Positions 11,375 to 22,900 of a DNA stretch of 64,000 nucleotides are shown piece by piece. Source of the DNA: Pleodorina starrii (Eukaryota > Chlorophyta > Chlorophyceae > Chlamydomonadales > Volvocaceae); contig BRXU01000018.1 of NCBI GenBank assembly GCA_030267565.1, positions 1,178,001 to 1,242,000 on the forward strand. The letters are read 5' to 3'. The position numbers and the translations under genes are program-made. Position 1 is the first letter of the stretch, and every line of letters begins with the position of its first letter. Under the pieces are notes generated by a model. That model had not been told where the DNA came from. It made no database searches and saw only the letters and a list, made by a program, of their open reading frames with translations.

Positions 11375-11952
11375 TCAGCTCCGCTGCTCCATCACATCCA
11401 AGTGGTGGCTCAGCGGCCGCGCATACGTGGTGGGGAACACCGCGAACAGCAGCAGCCCCACACCCCCCAGCACCACACCCAGGACCACGAGCGCCATGAT
11501 GATCACCAGAGGGACCACCGTCTGGTCGTAGCCCTGACAGCAGAGGACGGGGGGTGGTGGGTGGTGGTGGGTGGTGGGGGTGGTTGGGGGGTAGGGTGGT
11601 GGGGGGGGGCGGGAGCTCAGCACAGCGTTGGGGGAGTGGGGGCGCACCGCCTGCCGTGTGTGTCGTATTTGCTCGGCCCCAGGCGAGCGACCGCCGCAGC
11701 GCAAGCGCAAGTGCAAGCGCAAGAGCGCAAACACACACACGCAAAAGCAAAAGCAAAAGCGAGCGGGTGCGCGGGCGCACCTCGGGCGGCTTGGTCCGCT
11801 TGGGTCCCTTGGGCGAGGCCAGCAGCACCACCGCAACGATCCCAAACATGAGCGACGAGGCCGCGTAGATGATCCTGCACACGGGGGTGCGAGGGTGCGG
11901 ATACGGGTGCCAGCCGGCAGGCGAATCCGGTGGAGGGAGAGAGAAAGAGAGG

Positions 11953-12017
<65 letters not shown>

Positions 12018-12663
12018 GTCAGCCAGGCCTGCGGTCCAGCGACCTTCCCCCCCCTTACTGGTTCCTGCACCCCACCCGCGCGACTCAGGTCACATGGCCC
12101 GCACATGGAGGAAGAAAGACCAGGCGGCGGGAGGTTCGCTTGCGCGGCGTCCCGCCCGTGTGCCCGTGCGTGCGTTCCCGGACGCCCGCCACGCGCCGAG
12201 TGCTTGTCCCCTGGCGCTAGCGGGCTATTCCCGCCGGTCGGAGCAATGCAGTGTAATGACGGTGCCGCTTCCGGAGTGTGCAGCTGCCGGTTCCGGAGCC
12301 GTCGTCGCTGCCGTTCCGGGGCTATTCGCCTGGCACTCCCGCACGCACCATCTCATCTTGGTGCGTGAGCCGAGGAGGCACATGAGCGCAGAGATGGCCC
12401 TGCCAGGGGAGGAGGAACACAGGGGGCGAGGGGCACGCTGCTCTCAGCGGCTTTATCCACAAGCGCGGGCGACATGGGACGCGGGGTCGATCGCGGTCTC
12501 ACAGGAAGAAGAAGAGGAGGAAGACGCCGACTCCCACTCCAGCCACCCTCTGCGCCAGCAGGGCCCTGCCGTGGCTGGACGCGGCACCGACACCGAAGAC
12601 ATCCGTCTCCTGGACGCCGAAAGGCAGCCAGTCTCCATGTATAAAGGATAAGTGTTCCCCCAT
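11375..12663 (-). CDS. TMEM218: TMEM218-like ciliary membrane protein
   Basis: Three exons on the minus strand join in frame: 12663-12503, 11874-11781 and 11533-11375 (137 aa, stop TGA). The start at 12663 gives MGEHLSF and is the first in-frame Met. Hydrophobic segments lie at about residues 39-58 (split by intron 1), 60-72 and 92-118. The protein ends with TYARPL, close to the YAKPL ending of vertebrate TMEM218. The helix order and the GVGVGVFLL opening also match that family, whose members (about 115 aa) sit at the ciliary transition zone and are linked to the MKS/Joubert module. A flagellate alga would be expected to have it. The family call is from memory; 20-25 extra N-terminal residues are not in the human form. 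A (GA)n run fills the first intron. The gene is divergent from the plastid-protein gene starting at 12985. Confidence 0.68.
11940..12014 (+). repeat. (GA)n microsatellite
   Basis: About 75 bases of nearly pure GA, within intron 1 of the TMEM218-like gene (CT on its sense strand, where it can act as a pyrimidine tract before the acceptor). Confidence 0.95.
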
Positions 12664-12984
12664 TGCAGCGACGGGCGGTGGTTCAGGTAGGAAAGAGACT
12701 GGTGTGTGGCAGTGTAAGCAACGACAGTTTGTTGTGGAGGACTGAGTAGATGTATGCCTGGCGCAAGGGCTGAAAGTAAGCAGTCAGGTCACATACTATA
12801 AACCCTAAGAGCTTTCAGGGACAGTTGGTGCGCTCGGAAGGCCATCTGTGGAAACGCAGGATCCAGATTCATTCGGTTCGTTCCGTTCCTCAACAATGGC
12901 CGGCATTCCGTTCCTTCAAAAAATCCATCTTATCGAAAAGTTTATTTTGGTGCTACTGTTTATTTGCTGGGCGAGGTCCTCGAA
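12664..12984. promoter_or_regulatory. Shared divergent promoter region
   Basis: Only 321 bases separate the start codons of the TMEM218-like gene (minus) and the plastid-protein gene (plus). This interval must hold both 5' UTRs and both promoters. CTATAAAC at 12797-12804 is a possible TATA-like element for the plus-strand gene, about 180 bases before its ATG. Confidence 0.5.
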
Positions 12985-15900
12985 ATGTGGTCCTTGCGAC
13001 AGGGTAGGCCTCAATGCTCAGCCAGCGCGGGCAGCACAAGGCGCCATGCCATAAAGCCATTTACAGTGGTCCGGCCTGGAGTGCGTGCGGTCGCTCGTGG
13101 AGCCACACTGCAGCCCCTGGCCGCTGCTGAACGCGAGGGCACCTCCTACGATGCGCTGTGGGATGCCTTTGCAAGCAAGGTTCAAGGTGCGCTACACAGG
13201 TTCGGTGCCGTCGGGGCGTCGTGTGACGATCGTCGGAGCTGTTGCTGTCGGGGGGGACGCCCAGAACCGTGGGCCTTCGATGCGATGAGCTCGAGGGGCT
13301 GACCCGCCCTGCGTGTCCGCTGCTTGTTCCCGCCGCGCATCTTCCTGACGTGCCAAGCTGGGTGGGTTTCGACGCTGGCAGCTTCTTGCTTTCTTCGCTG
13401 CACACGCCCATCCCCCATTCTACATGCCCACTTGCTCCGGTCGCGTGGCTTGGGCATGAACAACACGTGGGTGCTCCCACCACACGTGACCTTCCCAAGC
13501 CGCCCCCTGTCAAGCCATTCCAGGATCTGTCCCCCCGCTTCCCTTTTAAAAGTCATTGGGCAAGTCGTGCTTTTACTGCGCCGCAGGGGAATGGGAAGGC
13601 GTCACGGTCACGTTCAACGCCGAAGGCGCCCCCCAACCGCTGCCGGAGCGTTACGTGCCTGGCGCATACAGAGAATGGTGCGCGGCGCTGGGTCCCGGCC
13701 GCCCCCGTATCTCACTCCGGCTCCACGTATGAGCTCCGGCCTATACACGATAGCCCCAGTATCTCACTCGGCTGCTACCCGGCTATCGGGCCTACAAACA
13801 CCGCCAACCGTACCGCGCCACACTGCACCTCACCTACCCGCGCACCGCATGTCGCAGGGGTGTGGAGCTGTTCGACTGGCAGAGCCAGAGCAGCTGCATT
13901 GTGCCGCAGGAGGGGACGGGGCGCGGCCTGCGCAACTTCTTCAAACGGCTCATGCCCACCGTCGGATGTGAGTGAGTGAGTGAGTGAGTGTGACGGTGTG
14001 ACGGTGTGACCCCCACCGACACGGGCGCGCGCGCGGCAGGCGGCCCGCTCGCGACGGAGGGGGCCCCACTGGGACGGCGATACGGCCCCGCGCGGGGACG
14101 CATGGCGCGTGTGCGGCAGCTGCTGCCCGTTTCCCGTCCCTTAGGAGCTGTATAAGTAGCTGTGTAAGAGTGAGGGAAGAGACCTTGGCGGGGGAAAGCT
14201 GCCCAGCGCGGTCGCCTGCACGTAAAGCTGGACCGGCGCTGGATGGAGACCGGCGCTGCAGCAGCGGCCGGGGGGCCAGCACACGTTGTCATGTCCACGG
14301 GCTCTGCCCACTGGCCCGCTCGCAGGTGAGGCGGACGCCATCGCCTATGTGGAGGAGGCGGAAGACGTGTGGAGGGAGGACGGCGGGTGGGTGTGGTGGG
14401 TGGGTGGGTGGGTAAAAAGAAGATACCGCAGCGGAGACGGAGACGGCGTTAGCGAACGGACCCGGTGGATGGGTGGGTGTGCGGGTGATGAGACGTATCT
14501 GGCCAGGCATGACGCGGGGCCAGGTACGGGGCGCCACGCGGGCCCTGAAAGAGACGCTCCCGGCCCCAAAGGGAAAGGCCGCCTCCTCCGCCTCTTGGTG
14601 CAGTGATTTGTGCATGGGCGGGGACGCCCAAGGTGCTTGGAGAACTACTGGCCTGCCTTGCAGGCCCAGGCATTGTCACGGATGCACGCAAGGCGTAAGG
14701 CGGCCAGCGCTGCGCACCGCAGCCGACGCGGCACCCAGGCAAAGCAGCAACAGCAGCAGCGACAGAAGCTGCAGCAGGACCTTGCCGCCCCCACCTGGCG
14801 CGTGAGCTTCACCATTTTACCCTCCTCCGCCTCCCCCAACACCGGCTGCCTCGCTCCCGCATCCCGTTGCACCATTAGCAATGAATGCGGGTCAACGGTC
14901 AAGCGCCCGCCCACCGCAAGGGGGCTGCGCTTTCCTTTACAGCCATCTTCCTTACGCACCCACGCGTCCATCCACCCCCCCCCACACACCCGCATCTCTT
15001 CTATCGCTTCGGTTCCATCTTGATCAACGTACCGCCCACCCGCCCGGCCACCCCACAGGAGCGCCGTCAAGCCCGTGACGCCGGCCGGTGGCTACGTCGC
15101 GGCGCCTGCGGAGCTGCCGGCGCGCGGCAAGGCCAAGGTGGAGGCGTGCCTGGCGGCGCCGGGCGGCAGGTCGCGGCTGCGTGCTGTGGTGACGCTCATG
15201 CAGCACTGGGAGAGCAAGGAGTGGCAGCTGGCCTTCGTGGACCTCAGCCGCGAAACGTACGTGTTGACGTTGGGCAGTGGCGCAGGGGGGCTGTGGGTTT
15301 GGGCACCCGGGGTATCTTCTGCGCTCGCAACGTCGCGAGCGCGTGGTGGGTGGCGGCGCACCTGGGGATGGCCCCGTTCTGAGGGCGTGCACCAGCTTGC
15401 AAGGGGCTGGAACGTAAGAGTAACGCAAGAGTAAGTTTCAGCCCCTTGCAGGCTGCTAGGCTCTCCCTCGCTCCTCGCCGTCGTTTCTCTTCCTCCCCCA
15501 TCTTCTCCCCACGCTTCCCGTGCCGCGACCCACGCGCTCTCTCACCCCCTCATCCCCTCATCCCCCGCCCCCCATCACGTGCAGCTACGATGGGCCGTTC
15601 AACGGCGGCGTGGAGCTGTCTGGGTGCGCCGGCGGCGGCAAGCCCTTTGCCAAGGAGCCGGCGACGTCGCCTCAGCAGCTGGGGCCCGGCAGCAGCTGGC
15701 TCGCCAAGGAGGTCTACCGCTACGCCATCAGCGCTGGGACGACAGGGCTGGAGCTGCAGCCGGGGGCCGGACTGGCCGCGCCGGCGGCGAGGTGCGTTCG
15801 GGATGGGGTGAGGGCTTGGTTCCCCAAGGTTTATTTCTTGTGTGAGGCACCTGCTGCGCGAAAGCGCAGCCGAAAGTGCTGCCGTTGCGTGCTGCTCTTG

Positions 15901-16254
15901 CGGCTCAGGGCTCAATCCTTGTCGGCGTCCGCGGATCCTCGCCAGCCTCCGACCTAAGAGCAGCTGCCGTAATGATCTGACCCACATTCCGTGTTTTGAT
16001 CTTTGATCTTGATCTCACCCATGCTCCGTGTTTTTTGTTTTATTTCCGTGTGTGGCTGCAGCGTGGCAACCGCCGCGGACTCGGCGGCCGTCATGATGCT
16101 GCCGCTGGGGGTGTGGGTCAGCTGCGCGGGCGCAAAGTCGGACGTGCGGGTGGAGGTCGGTGCGCTGCGCGGGGATTCGGAGCGGGAGGTCGCGGTGTGC
16201 AGATACGCGGAGGGGCGCCTCGCGGAGGTCGTGCTGGCGAGCGAGGCAAAGTAA
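12985..16254 (+). CDS. Predicted plastid-targeted protein of unknown function
   Basis: Eight exons keep phase: 12985-13186, 13587-13677, 13858-13967, 14326-14386, 14633-14801, 15072-15256, 15585-15791 and 16062-16254, giving 405 aa. The N-terminus, MWSLRQGRPQCSASAGS and onward to about residue 48, is rich in Arg, Ser and Ala and nearly free of acids, as in algal chloroplast transit peptides. The mature part begins near a segment with YDALWDAFASK, then EWEGVTVTFNAEG and an EWGVELFDWQ segment. A Gln-rich basic helix follows (near residues 185-210), then a beta-rich C-terminal half. The layout loosely recalls plastid and cyanobacterial DUF3598-type calycin-like proteins, but this is memory-based and weak. 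The exon 5/6 boundaries (14633, 15072) are the least certain: both acceptors are AAG rather than CAG and were chosen to maintain frame. Confidence 0.65.
13731..13760 (+). repeat. Second dispersed repeat, diverged copy
   Basis: GAGCTCCGGCCTATACACGA followed by TAGCCCC, related to the segments at 3571 and 41507. It lies in an intron of the plastid-protein gene. Confidence 0.5.
14411..14450 (-). repeat. Intron-borne short repeat, inverted copy
   Basis: The reverse complement reads GTCTCCGTCTCCGCTGCGG, then TATCTTCTTTTTACC: a good copy of the family at 461, 3509 and 25256, but inverted relative to the host gene. It lies in the intron 14387-14632. Confidence 0.85.
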
Positions 16255-16613
16255 AATAAAGTAAAGCGAAAGTAAGCTCGGCGGCGATGTGGGTCGGGCG
16301 CAAACATGATGAATTAAAAATTTTGCAGCCCCGTGCGAAGGGGGAAACTGCTGTGTGTGAGCTCGTATGGAAGGCAGGGAAGAAAGTTTTTTGCGCGCAA
16401 GCGGCAACTAGCGGCAGCGCCGCACAATTTTTGCTCGGAGCTTGAATGGCCGCGGCGACGTTTGTCTTAAGGAAGAGTAGTCGGTGTGGGGTCCGCGGGA
16501 CAACGGCACAATGGAGGGCATTGCGCCGTGCGAGTACGGGTACGGTTGTTTTGCGCGCGAACTGAGGGATCTTTGCAGATGCATCGGAAGGTTGGACCTG
16601 GAAATACCGGACC

Positions 16614-16618
16614 TGTAA
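16614..16618 (+). terminator. Poly(A) signal TGTAA for the plastid-protein gene
   Basis: TGTAA 360 bases after the stop at 16254; a second TGTAA lies at 16659-16663. The next gene starts at 16940. Confidence 0.5.
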
Positions 16619-16939
16619 AGTATTACGGTACCTTGAGTGCTTCGTGATTTCGGTCTATTGTAAATCCTGGACTGGATATCGTGAGCAACTGAACTGTGAA
16701 CGAACCAAGCGCTCACCTGCGACTTTTCGCACAGCTTCGCACACCGTCAAGAGAATTCCACGCGGAGGACCACCTTCCACAGCGTTTGTGAAGCCCAAAA
16801 CGCTGCCCGATTTGGAGCCTTGCGTGGGTCCGAGGGCTTGACAGGCCGAGGGGCGAACGTTGGCTGTCGGAACGCGCGAGGCTAAGCGCCAGCAGCAGCG
16901 GTAGCAGCCCGCACCCAGCGCGGCCTTCTCCAGGCAGCC

Positions 16940-19900
16940 ATGTTCTACTCACACGACCTCCTGGGGCGAAAGTCCCCTTTGGGCGCCATCTGGTGAGCGC
17001 TGCCGGATTCGGATGCTTGGGGCGCTCGCGGTGCTCGCGATTTGGCTTGTCGCAAGTAACTGTGCGCGCTAGCTTTGGTGACTGCGCCTTGGCACAGACT
17101 TACAAGACTTAGGCGCTGCTGACCTCTCGGCTTAGCTCTTGCATATCTTTGGCCCTGCTTTCAAGCTGCTGCTGCCCAAGCGCGAGCTCAAGCTTATCGA
17201 GGCTTTATGCCCGCCCCCGGCAAACGCAGGACGATGGCGCACGGAAAACAGCTCAGCAAGTGCAAAATTCTGGGTATCAACGTCGCCGATGTCTGGTGAG
17301 CTGCTGCGCCCCCTAAGCTTGTTGGGAGGCGACCTCAAGCAGCCTCAAGGCGCGAAATTGCGAGAATAATTTGACCACCGCGACCCAGGGGTCGGCCCAC
17401 ATTAAAGCCATCACCTGCAGCGGTGTGCATGTATTACACCAATCCATCTGTTTAGGGGCCTGTGGCGGGTAGCGGCGCTGCAATTTCGCTTAGCCTGGGC
17501 CTGACCCACATCCCCAAATCACCCCCTCCCCCTCCCCTGCCTGATGCAGCAAGCACATCCTCCAGCCAGACGTGCCTCAGTCCCTGCGGCTGCAAGGCAT
17601 CCTCATCGGTACGACCGGACGGCTGTCTTTTGGGTGCTCTAGACGTCTAGAGGCGGATGTCAGCTCGGGGGACGTTGCTGCGTGGGAAGTCCCGAATGGG
17701 TTTGCGTCTCTGACGAGACTGTACGACCGCCTTGCTCTCCGCCGTCGTACTGCCGGGGGCCACGTACCACGTACTACGCCGGCGCTAAGTATATCTCTAT
17801 CGTCCGTCGTTTGTTGCGCTGCAGGTGGCGTGGTCATCGTGTTCAGCCGGCAACAGTACTATCTGTTTGGTGGGTGCAGCGGTGGCGGGGGTGGGACCGT
17901 TGGGGGCGAGGGACGGTAAGGTCCGGTTGTCCAGGCCGTGCGGGCGGCCGCAATCCTCTCGCGCCGCCTAGCGGGTCCCCAAGCGGTTGGCGCCCAAGCG
18001 GTTGGCGCCCTCTTTGAGAATGGGTCTGGTAATCCGCAACGGTCTCAACCCACCCACGTTGCCGATTGGGCAAGGGCTCACTGCACGCGGCACTTTCCCC
18101 ACCTTCTCCCACATTCCGTTGCCGACCCACATCGTCACACCTAAGAGTACCTGTAGTCCTGTACCTGTACCTGAACTGGGCGTCCAACGGAGGGCCGGCG
18201 AGTGGGGTTGGCGAGCCGGTGCACAGCTGCACACGGCTCCTGCCCCAGCGCAAGAGGCGGCCAGCCGAACACACCGCCTTCGCCCTACATCTGCACGCCG
18301 CTTGCTGCTGCACATGACGGGGCGCCGTCCTGCCCCGACACACTCACCCAGGGGGCCGTCTCCACTCCTTCGCTGCGATACGGTCTCTTCGTTTTTTCCC
18401 CCGGCACAACACCCAGATCGTACTGGGTTCTCGGTCGCCTACCGTACGTCGCTCCGCTGCGGTATCTTTTTTATTCTTCGAACCAGACCGTCGGGGTGCT
18501 CCTTGCCTCTCCCTCACCAAGCTGGACCAAACCGTATGCATGCCCTTCCTGTGCACGGCGTCTCCGCCCGCCCCTCCTTCCCCCCATTCATTATCGCATT
18601 GCACCCGCGCAAACTGCACCCGTGCAAACCCCCCCCCCCCCGATCCAATCCTGCCGCAGAGGATCTCAAGGAGATGCTCCGCAAGGTGAAGGCGGCCAAG
18701 GCCCCGGAGCAGTCAGCCGCGGCGGTGCTCAAAACGGTGCTGCAGCGCGGCCGCAACAAGGCCAAGTGAGTGAGCAGCGCTGGTCGCCAGCGTGCGGTGG
18801 TCGCCAGGCTGCGGCGATGTGCGACGACGCGCGGGTTGGGATTGTTGCGCGGCCCGCCCCCGACTGTTTTCGCAACGACATTTTACGGTGACCGCTGGCT
18901 TGTGGAAAAAAACGCTGAGCGAGCTGGATCAGGATTCATGTCAGGACTGACCCAAATGATCCGGATCGTGGATCGTTTTGGATCGCCTTTTTATGGTAGA
19001 CCCAAATGGGTCGCTGACAACGGTCGCGCCGAGCGCACCTTGCACGGCGAGGCTGGGATGCGGGGCGCGCCGAGTCACAATCGTTAGGTTGGCTGTAGTC
19101 CGAGATCTGGGTTCCTTGTGAATGGGTCGAGATCTGGGTTCCTTGTGAATGGGTCGAGATCTGGGTTCCTCGCGATCTGTTGGTCGCGGCTGCAAGAGGG
19201 CGCTTCTTGTTGGATGCGCCTTACTTGTGCAATCCTGCCCCTCCTCCCGTCATCATCATCGCGTCAACAACATCCTCACTGCTGCCCTGTTGGTGGTCCT
19301 CATTGCGCCTGAGGTCCCCATGGCCCTCCCCACCTACCTAGCGCTAGGGTCGCCACGGCCTCCGGGGCCAGTCCCAACACAACGGCTGCGCGCTCGTGGG
19401 GGCCGAGGCCGCGTGAAGCCGCTGCTGGCCGTCGTGGCTTGCACCAACACGCCTACGCAATGCCGCAATGCCCGCAATGCCCGCATCTGCATAAACCAAC
19501 ATGCCTGCATCCCGCCTTCTGCCTTCCGCATCCCGCTTCCGGACCAGGGCGGAGGCGATCACCCTGGCAGACAACGGCCCCGACATGATGGTTCTGCCCT
19601 CGGACGCGCTGGGACTGGGCGAGTTCCGGGACCTGGAGGACCTGGAAGATCTGGAGAGGCTCGACCGCCAGGAGCGCCAGCGCCAGCGCGGCGGCGCCCG
19701 CGGCGGCGCCGACCCGGATCGCGAGGAGGGCGGCGACGGCGACGGCGACGTCGGCTTTCTGGCGGAGGAGTGGTTCGGCGGCGATGTGCTGCCGACACTC
19801 GCGCCGCCGCTCAGCGGCGCTGACGGCGCCAGCGCAGGTGCGGGTCCGTGTCCGTGTGTGCGTGTGCGTGTGCTTCTGCGTGTGTGCATACGTTTGTGCG

Positions 19901-22900
19901 GGAGGCCTGGCCATGGCCAAGTGTGGAGCACCTTTTGCACAACGCGCGCCGCCGCCTTCCTCGCGCTGCAGGCACGCAGAGGGGCCGCGACGGCAGCGGC
20001 GCCCGGGGCAGCGGCGGCGGCGGCGGAGCTGGCCGCTCGGAGCTGGAGCCGGAGCCGGCTGGCCTGTGAGTTGGGGGCACGCGTGGGGTCGTGGGGAATG
20101 CGGTGGGGTCACTGGGGACGTCAGGACGTCAGGATTTGAAAGGTCTACGGTATTCGCATGGCTACGGTGTCCGCAAGAAATATGAAGAACTGCATCCCGC
20201 ATGTCAGCCGATCGATCTGCGCATTGGGGTGAATGGGATGTCGGGTCGGTTGTACGGCAGGTGTTGCTACCGTTGTTGCAGTGGGCTTCGTACCCGTCGC
20301 CCCGAAAGGTCGTCTGGTCTTGGGCGGGTGAAGCCCAAAGTACCTCTGCTTATCGGAACTCTGGAATCTCTAGTGTTCCACTCCTACAACCCCCCTTCCC
20401 TCCGCATTTTTCCATATACCCTTCCTCTTTAACTAATACGGACACTTCACGAACTCGCCTTCCGTGGGCCCTCTACCCAGTTTTGAGGATGAGATGTTTT
20501 TGGAGGTGCCCGACATGCCGCTCCCGGGGGACGAAGAGGAGGAGGAGGAGACGGAGGGCGACGCCTTCCTGCTGGCCCTTGGTAAGCACGGCAGTACACA
20601 GTACGGCATCCGTACAAATGACCAACCGTTCATGGCGCCCCTCGATGTTTAACACGCGCGCCTTTTCTTCCCTCCCCCACCTGTCACTCATGCGGGGCCT
20701 GCAAGAAGGCAGTAGGCAGTAGGCAGTAACGGGTTCGCTTCCAGGGTTTGCGGGGTATGCCATGCGATAGCAATGCCGGGGCTTCGGGAAGGGTGCGCTG
20801 CACCCCGGCGACGCTCCCGCGCATCTCCCTCCTCGCCTCGACTGCCACCAAACTTGTCGCCGCTCATTGCGCCGCAAACGCACCATTCTTCCTCCTCCCC
20901 CTTGTTTTCTCTGCTTTCAGGCGGCTTCGGCCCGGACGTCGGCAAGGCCACCGCGACCGCGGCGGCGGCCGCCGCGGCCAGGTCCAACGGCACCAAGCGC
21001 TCAAAGTGCACCGCCAACACCAGTGGCGGCGCCACCACCGCCACCACCACCACAGACGGTAACGGCGCCGCCGCCGCCGCCGCCGCTGGCCCGCTTGGCG
21101 GCGGCGGCGTCCCTCCGCCGGCCGGCTTCGCCGCCGAAGCGGGATACGACAGCCAGGTTTTCGATGACGAGGGGGAGCTGCCGACGGATCTGATGTTCCT
21201 CGACGAAAACACGCAGCAGCAGGCCGAACAACAGCAGCAGCAGAGACAAGAGCAGCAGGGAGCGGGTCCCAGCCGGGGGACGGCGCCGGGATCGGGGCTG
21301 CGGGCGGACTCCCGCGACGGCCAGCCCTCGCCGTCGTACGTTCCGTTGGCCAGCATGGGCCACCCCCTGGAGCACTTTCTGCCGCCGTCGCCAGTCAACG
21401 ACGGTAGGGCGGCCGGCGCCAGGTGGCGGCGCGTGGCTTGGGGCCCCCTGGGGGCGAAGGGGAGCGTGACAGACGCTTTGTGCGCTGCAGCCGTTGCTGT
21501 CGTGGAGCCATGTTGACTTGCCGCCGCTCTCATGACCGGAGTCCGGAGTCCGGAATCCGGAGAGCGAGAGATCTAGAGAAGACCCAACCTGCTCTCTCGC
21601 GCCGACTGCAAAGCCCGCAGCACAGCGCAACAAGTCCGGCACAATCCGGGCAACACTGCCCGGCAGCAGGCTGAGCAGGCTGAGCAGGCGGCCGTTGCTC
21701 GGTACTGCAATCCGTGATTCTTGCAGCCATTCGTCGGCTCGCCACCATTATTTCGCCGCCCAAGTCCCAACACATGCCGCTGCCCGCCGTCGCCCGCACT
21801 CCCTCCCGCCCAAAACCCACAGGCGAGGAGGTGGCTCCCTCGGACGGCGCCGCCGCCGCCGCCGCCGGCACCAGCGCGGGCGCGCCGCGGACGACCGCCT
21901 CCGCCGACTCCAGCGATGCCGACGCCGCGGCGGCGGCGGCCCGCAAGCGGCGCCGTACCTCCGACGAGGACAACGACAGCGCCAGCGGCGCCACGCTCAC
22001 GGCTTCGGAGCGAGCCGAGCAATTGGCGGCAGTTGATGGCGAGGAGGACGCTAACGACGCCAACAACGCAAACATCGTCAACGCTGCTCAGAAAAAGGTG
22101 CGTGAGGAGCTGGGCTGGGGCGTGCTTTGCAGAGTCCTTGGCGCGTCCGTTGTCACGAGGCCCGTTGTCCCGGGATTTCCGGGATCTCACTCCGGGCATC
22201 TCCGGGCATCTCTTGGATCTCCGTGATCTCATGGGCATCTCCGGGGATTTCCTGCCGGTGTCATGGGTAATGCAGGCGAGGGAGGGGCGGTTTTGCAGTG
22301 TGGGTGGAGCCTGCATGTTGCCGCCGCGATGCCGCCGTCGACGTTTCCGCTCCCCGTGCTGCCCGTGTCCGCTGCGCTGCACTGCACTGCGCCCCGCCTC
22401 TGCGGCAACTTTACGTTTCGAGCTGCCGAATACCTCTATACCTTCCCGGTAACTCCTCCAAAACCCTGTCAATTGCTTCATACGTGCCACGTGGACGCCC
22501 ATCCGCTCCTCGTCCCCGCCGCTGCCGCTGCCGCCTCAGCAGCAGCAGCAGTGCTTGGCGCAGCGGAGGCAGCGAGGAGCTTCAGTCCTCGGCAAGCCGC
22601 CACGGCGCCGCCGCGCGGGCGGCCGCGTCACCCTGGACGACATGGAGATCATGGTACGACAGGAGGCCGGGGGAGGGGGGTTGAGGCGGGGGGCGCGGAG
22701 CGGGGTGGTGGTGGTGCAAAAGGGGCCTGTAGGGCGCGGACTGCAACACGCGGCCGCATGTTTGGCCGTGCGCCGTGGGGCAGGCGCCACCTCTTCCCTT
22801 TTCTCAAACCATTACCAGCAACTCCAGCTGGCGCTTCCTACGTCTCTTGCTTTCTCCAGATAGTATTCTCCCTGTCTGTCTTTCTCCACTTTTCTCCTTC

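Noticed and set aside
12848..13054. Hydrophobic frame starting at ATG 12896 as an alternative start for the plastid-protein gene
   Set aside because: It cannot join the conserved EWEGV exon in phase, whereas the frame from ATG 12985 joins it perfectly and gives a transit-like N-terminus.
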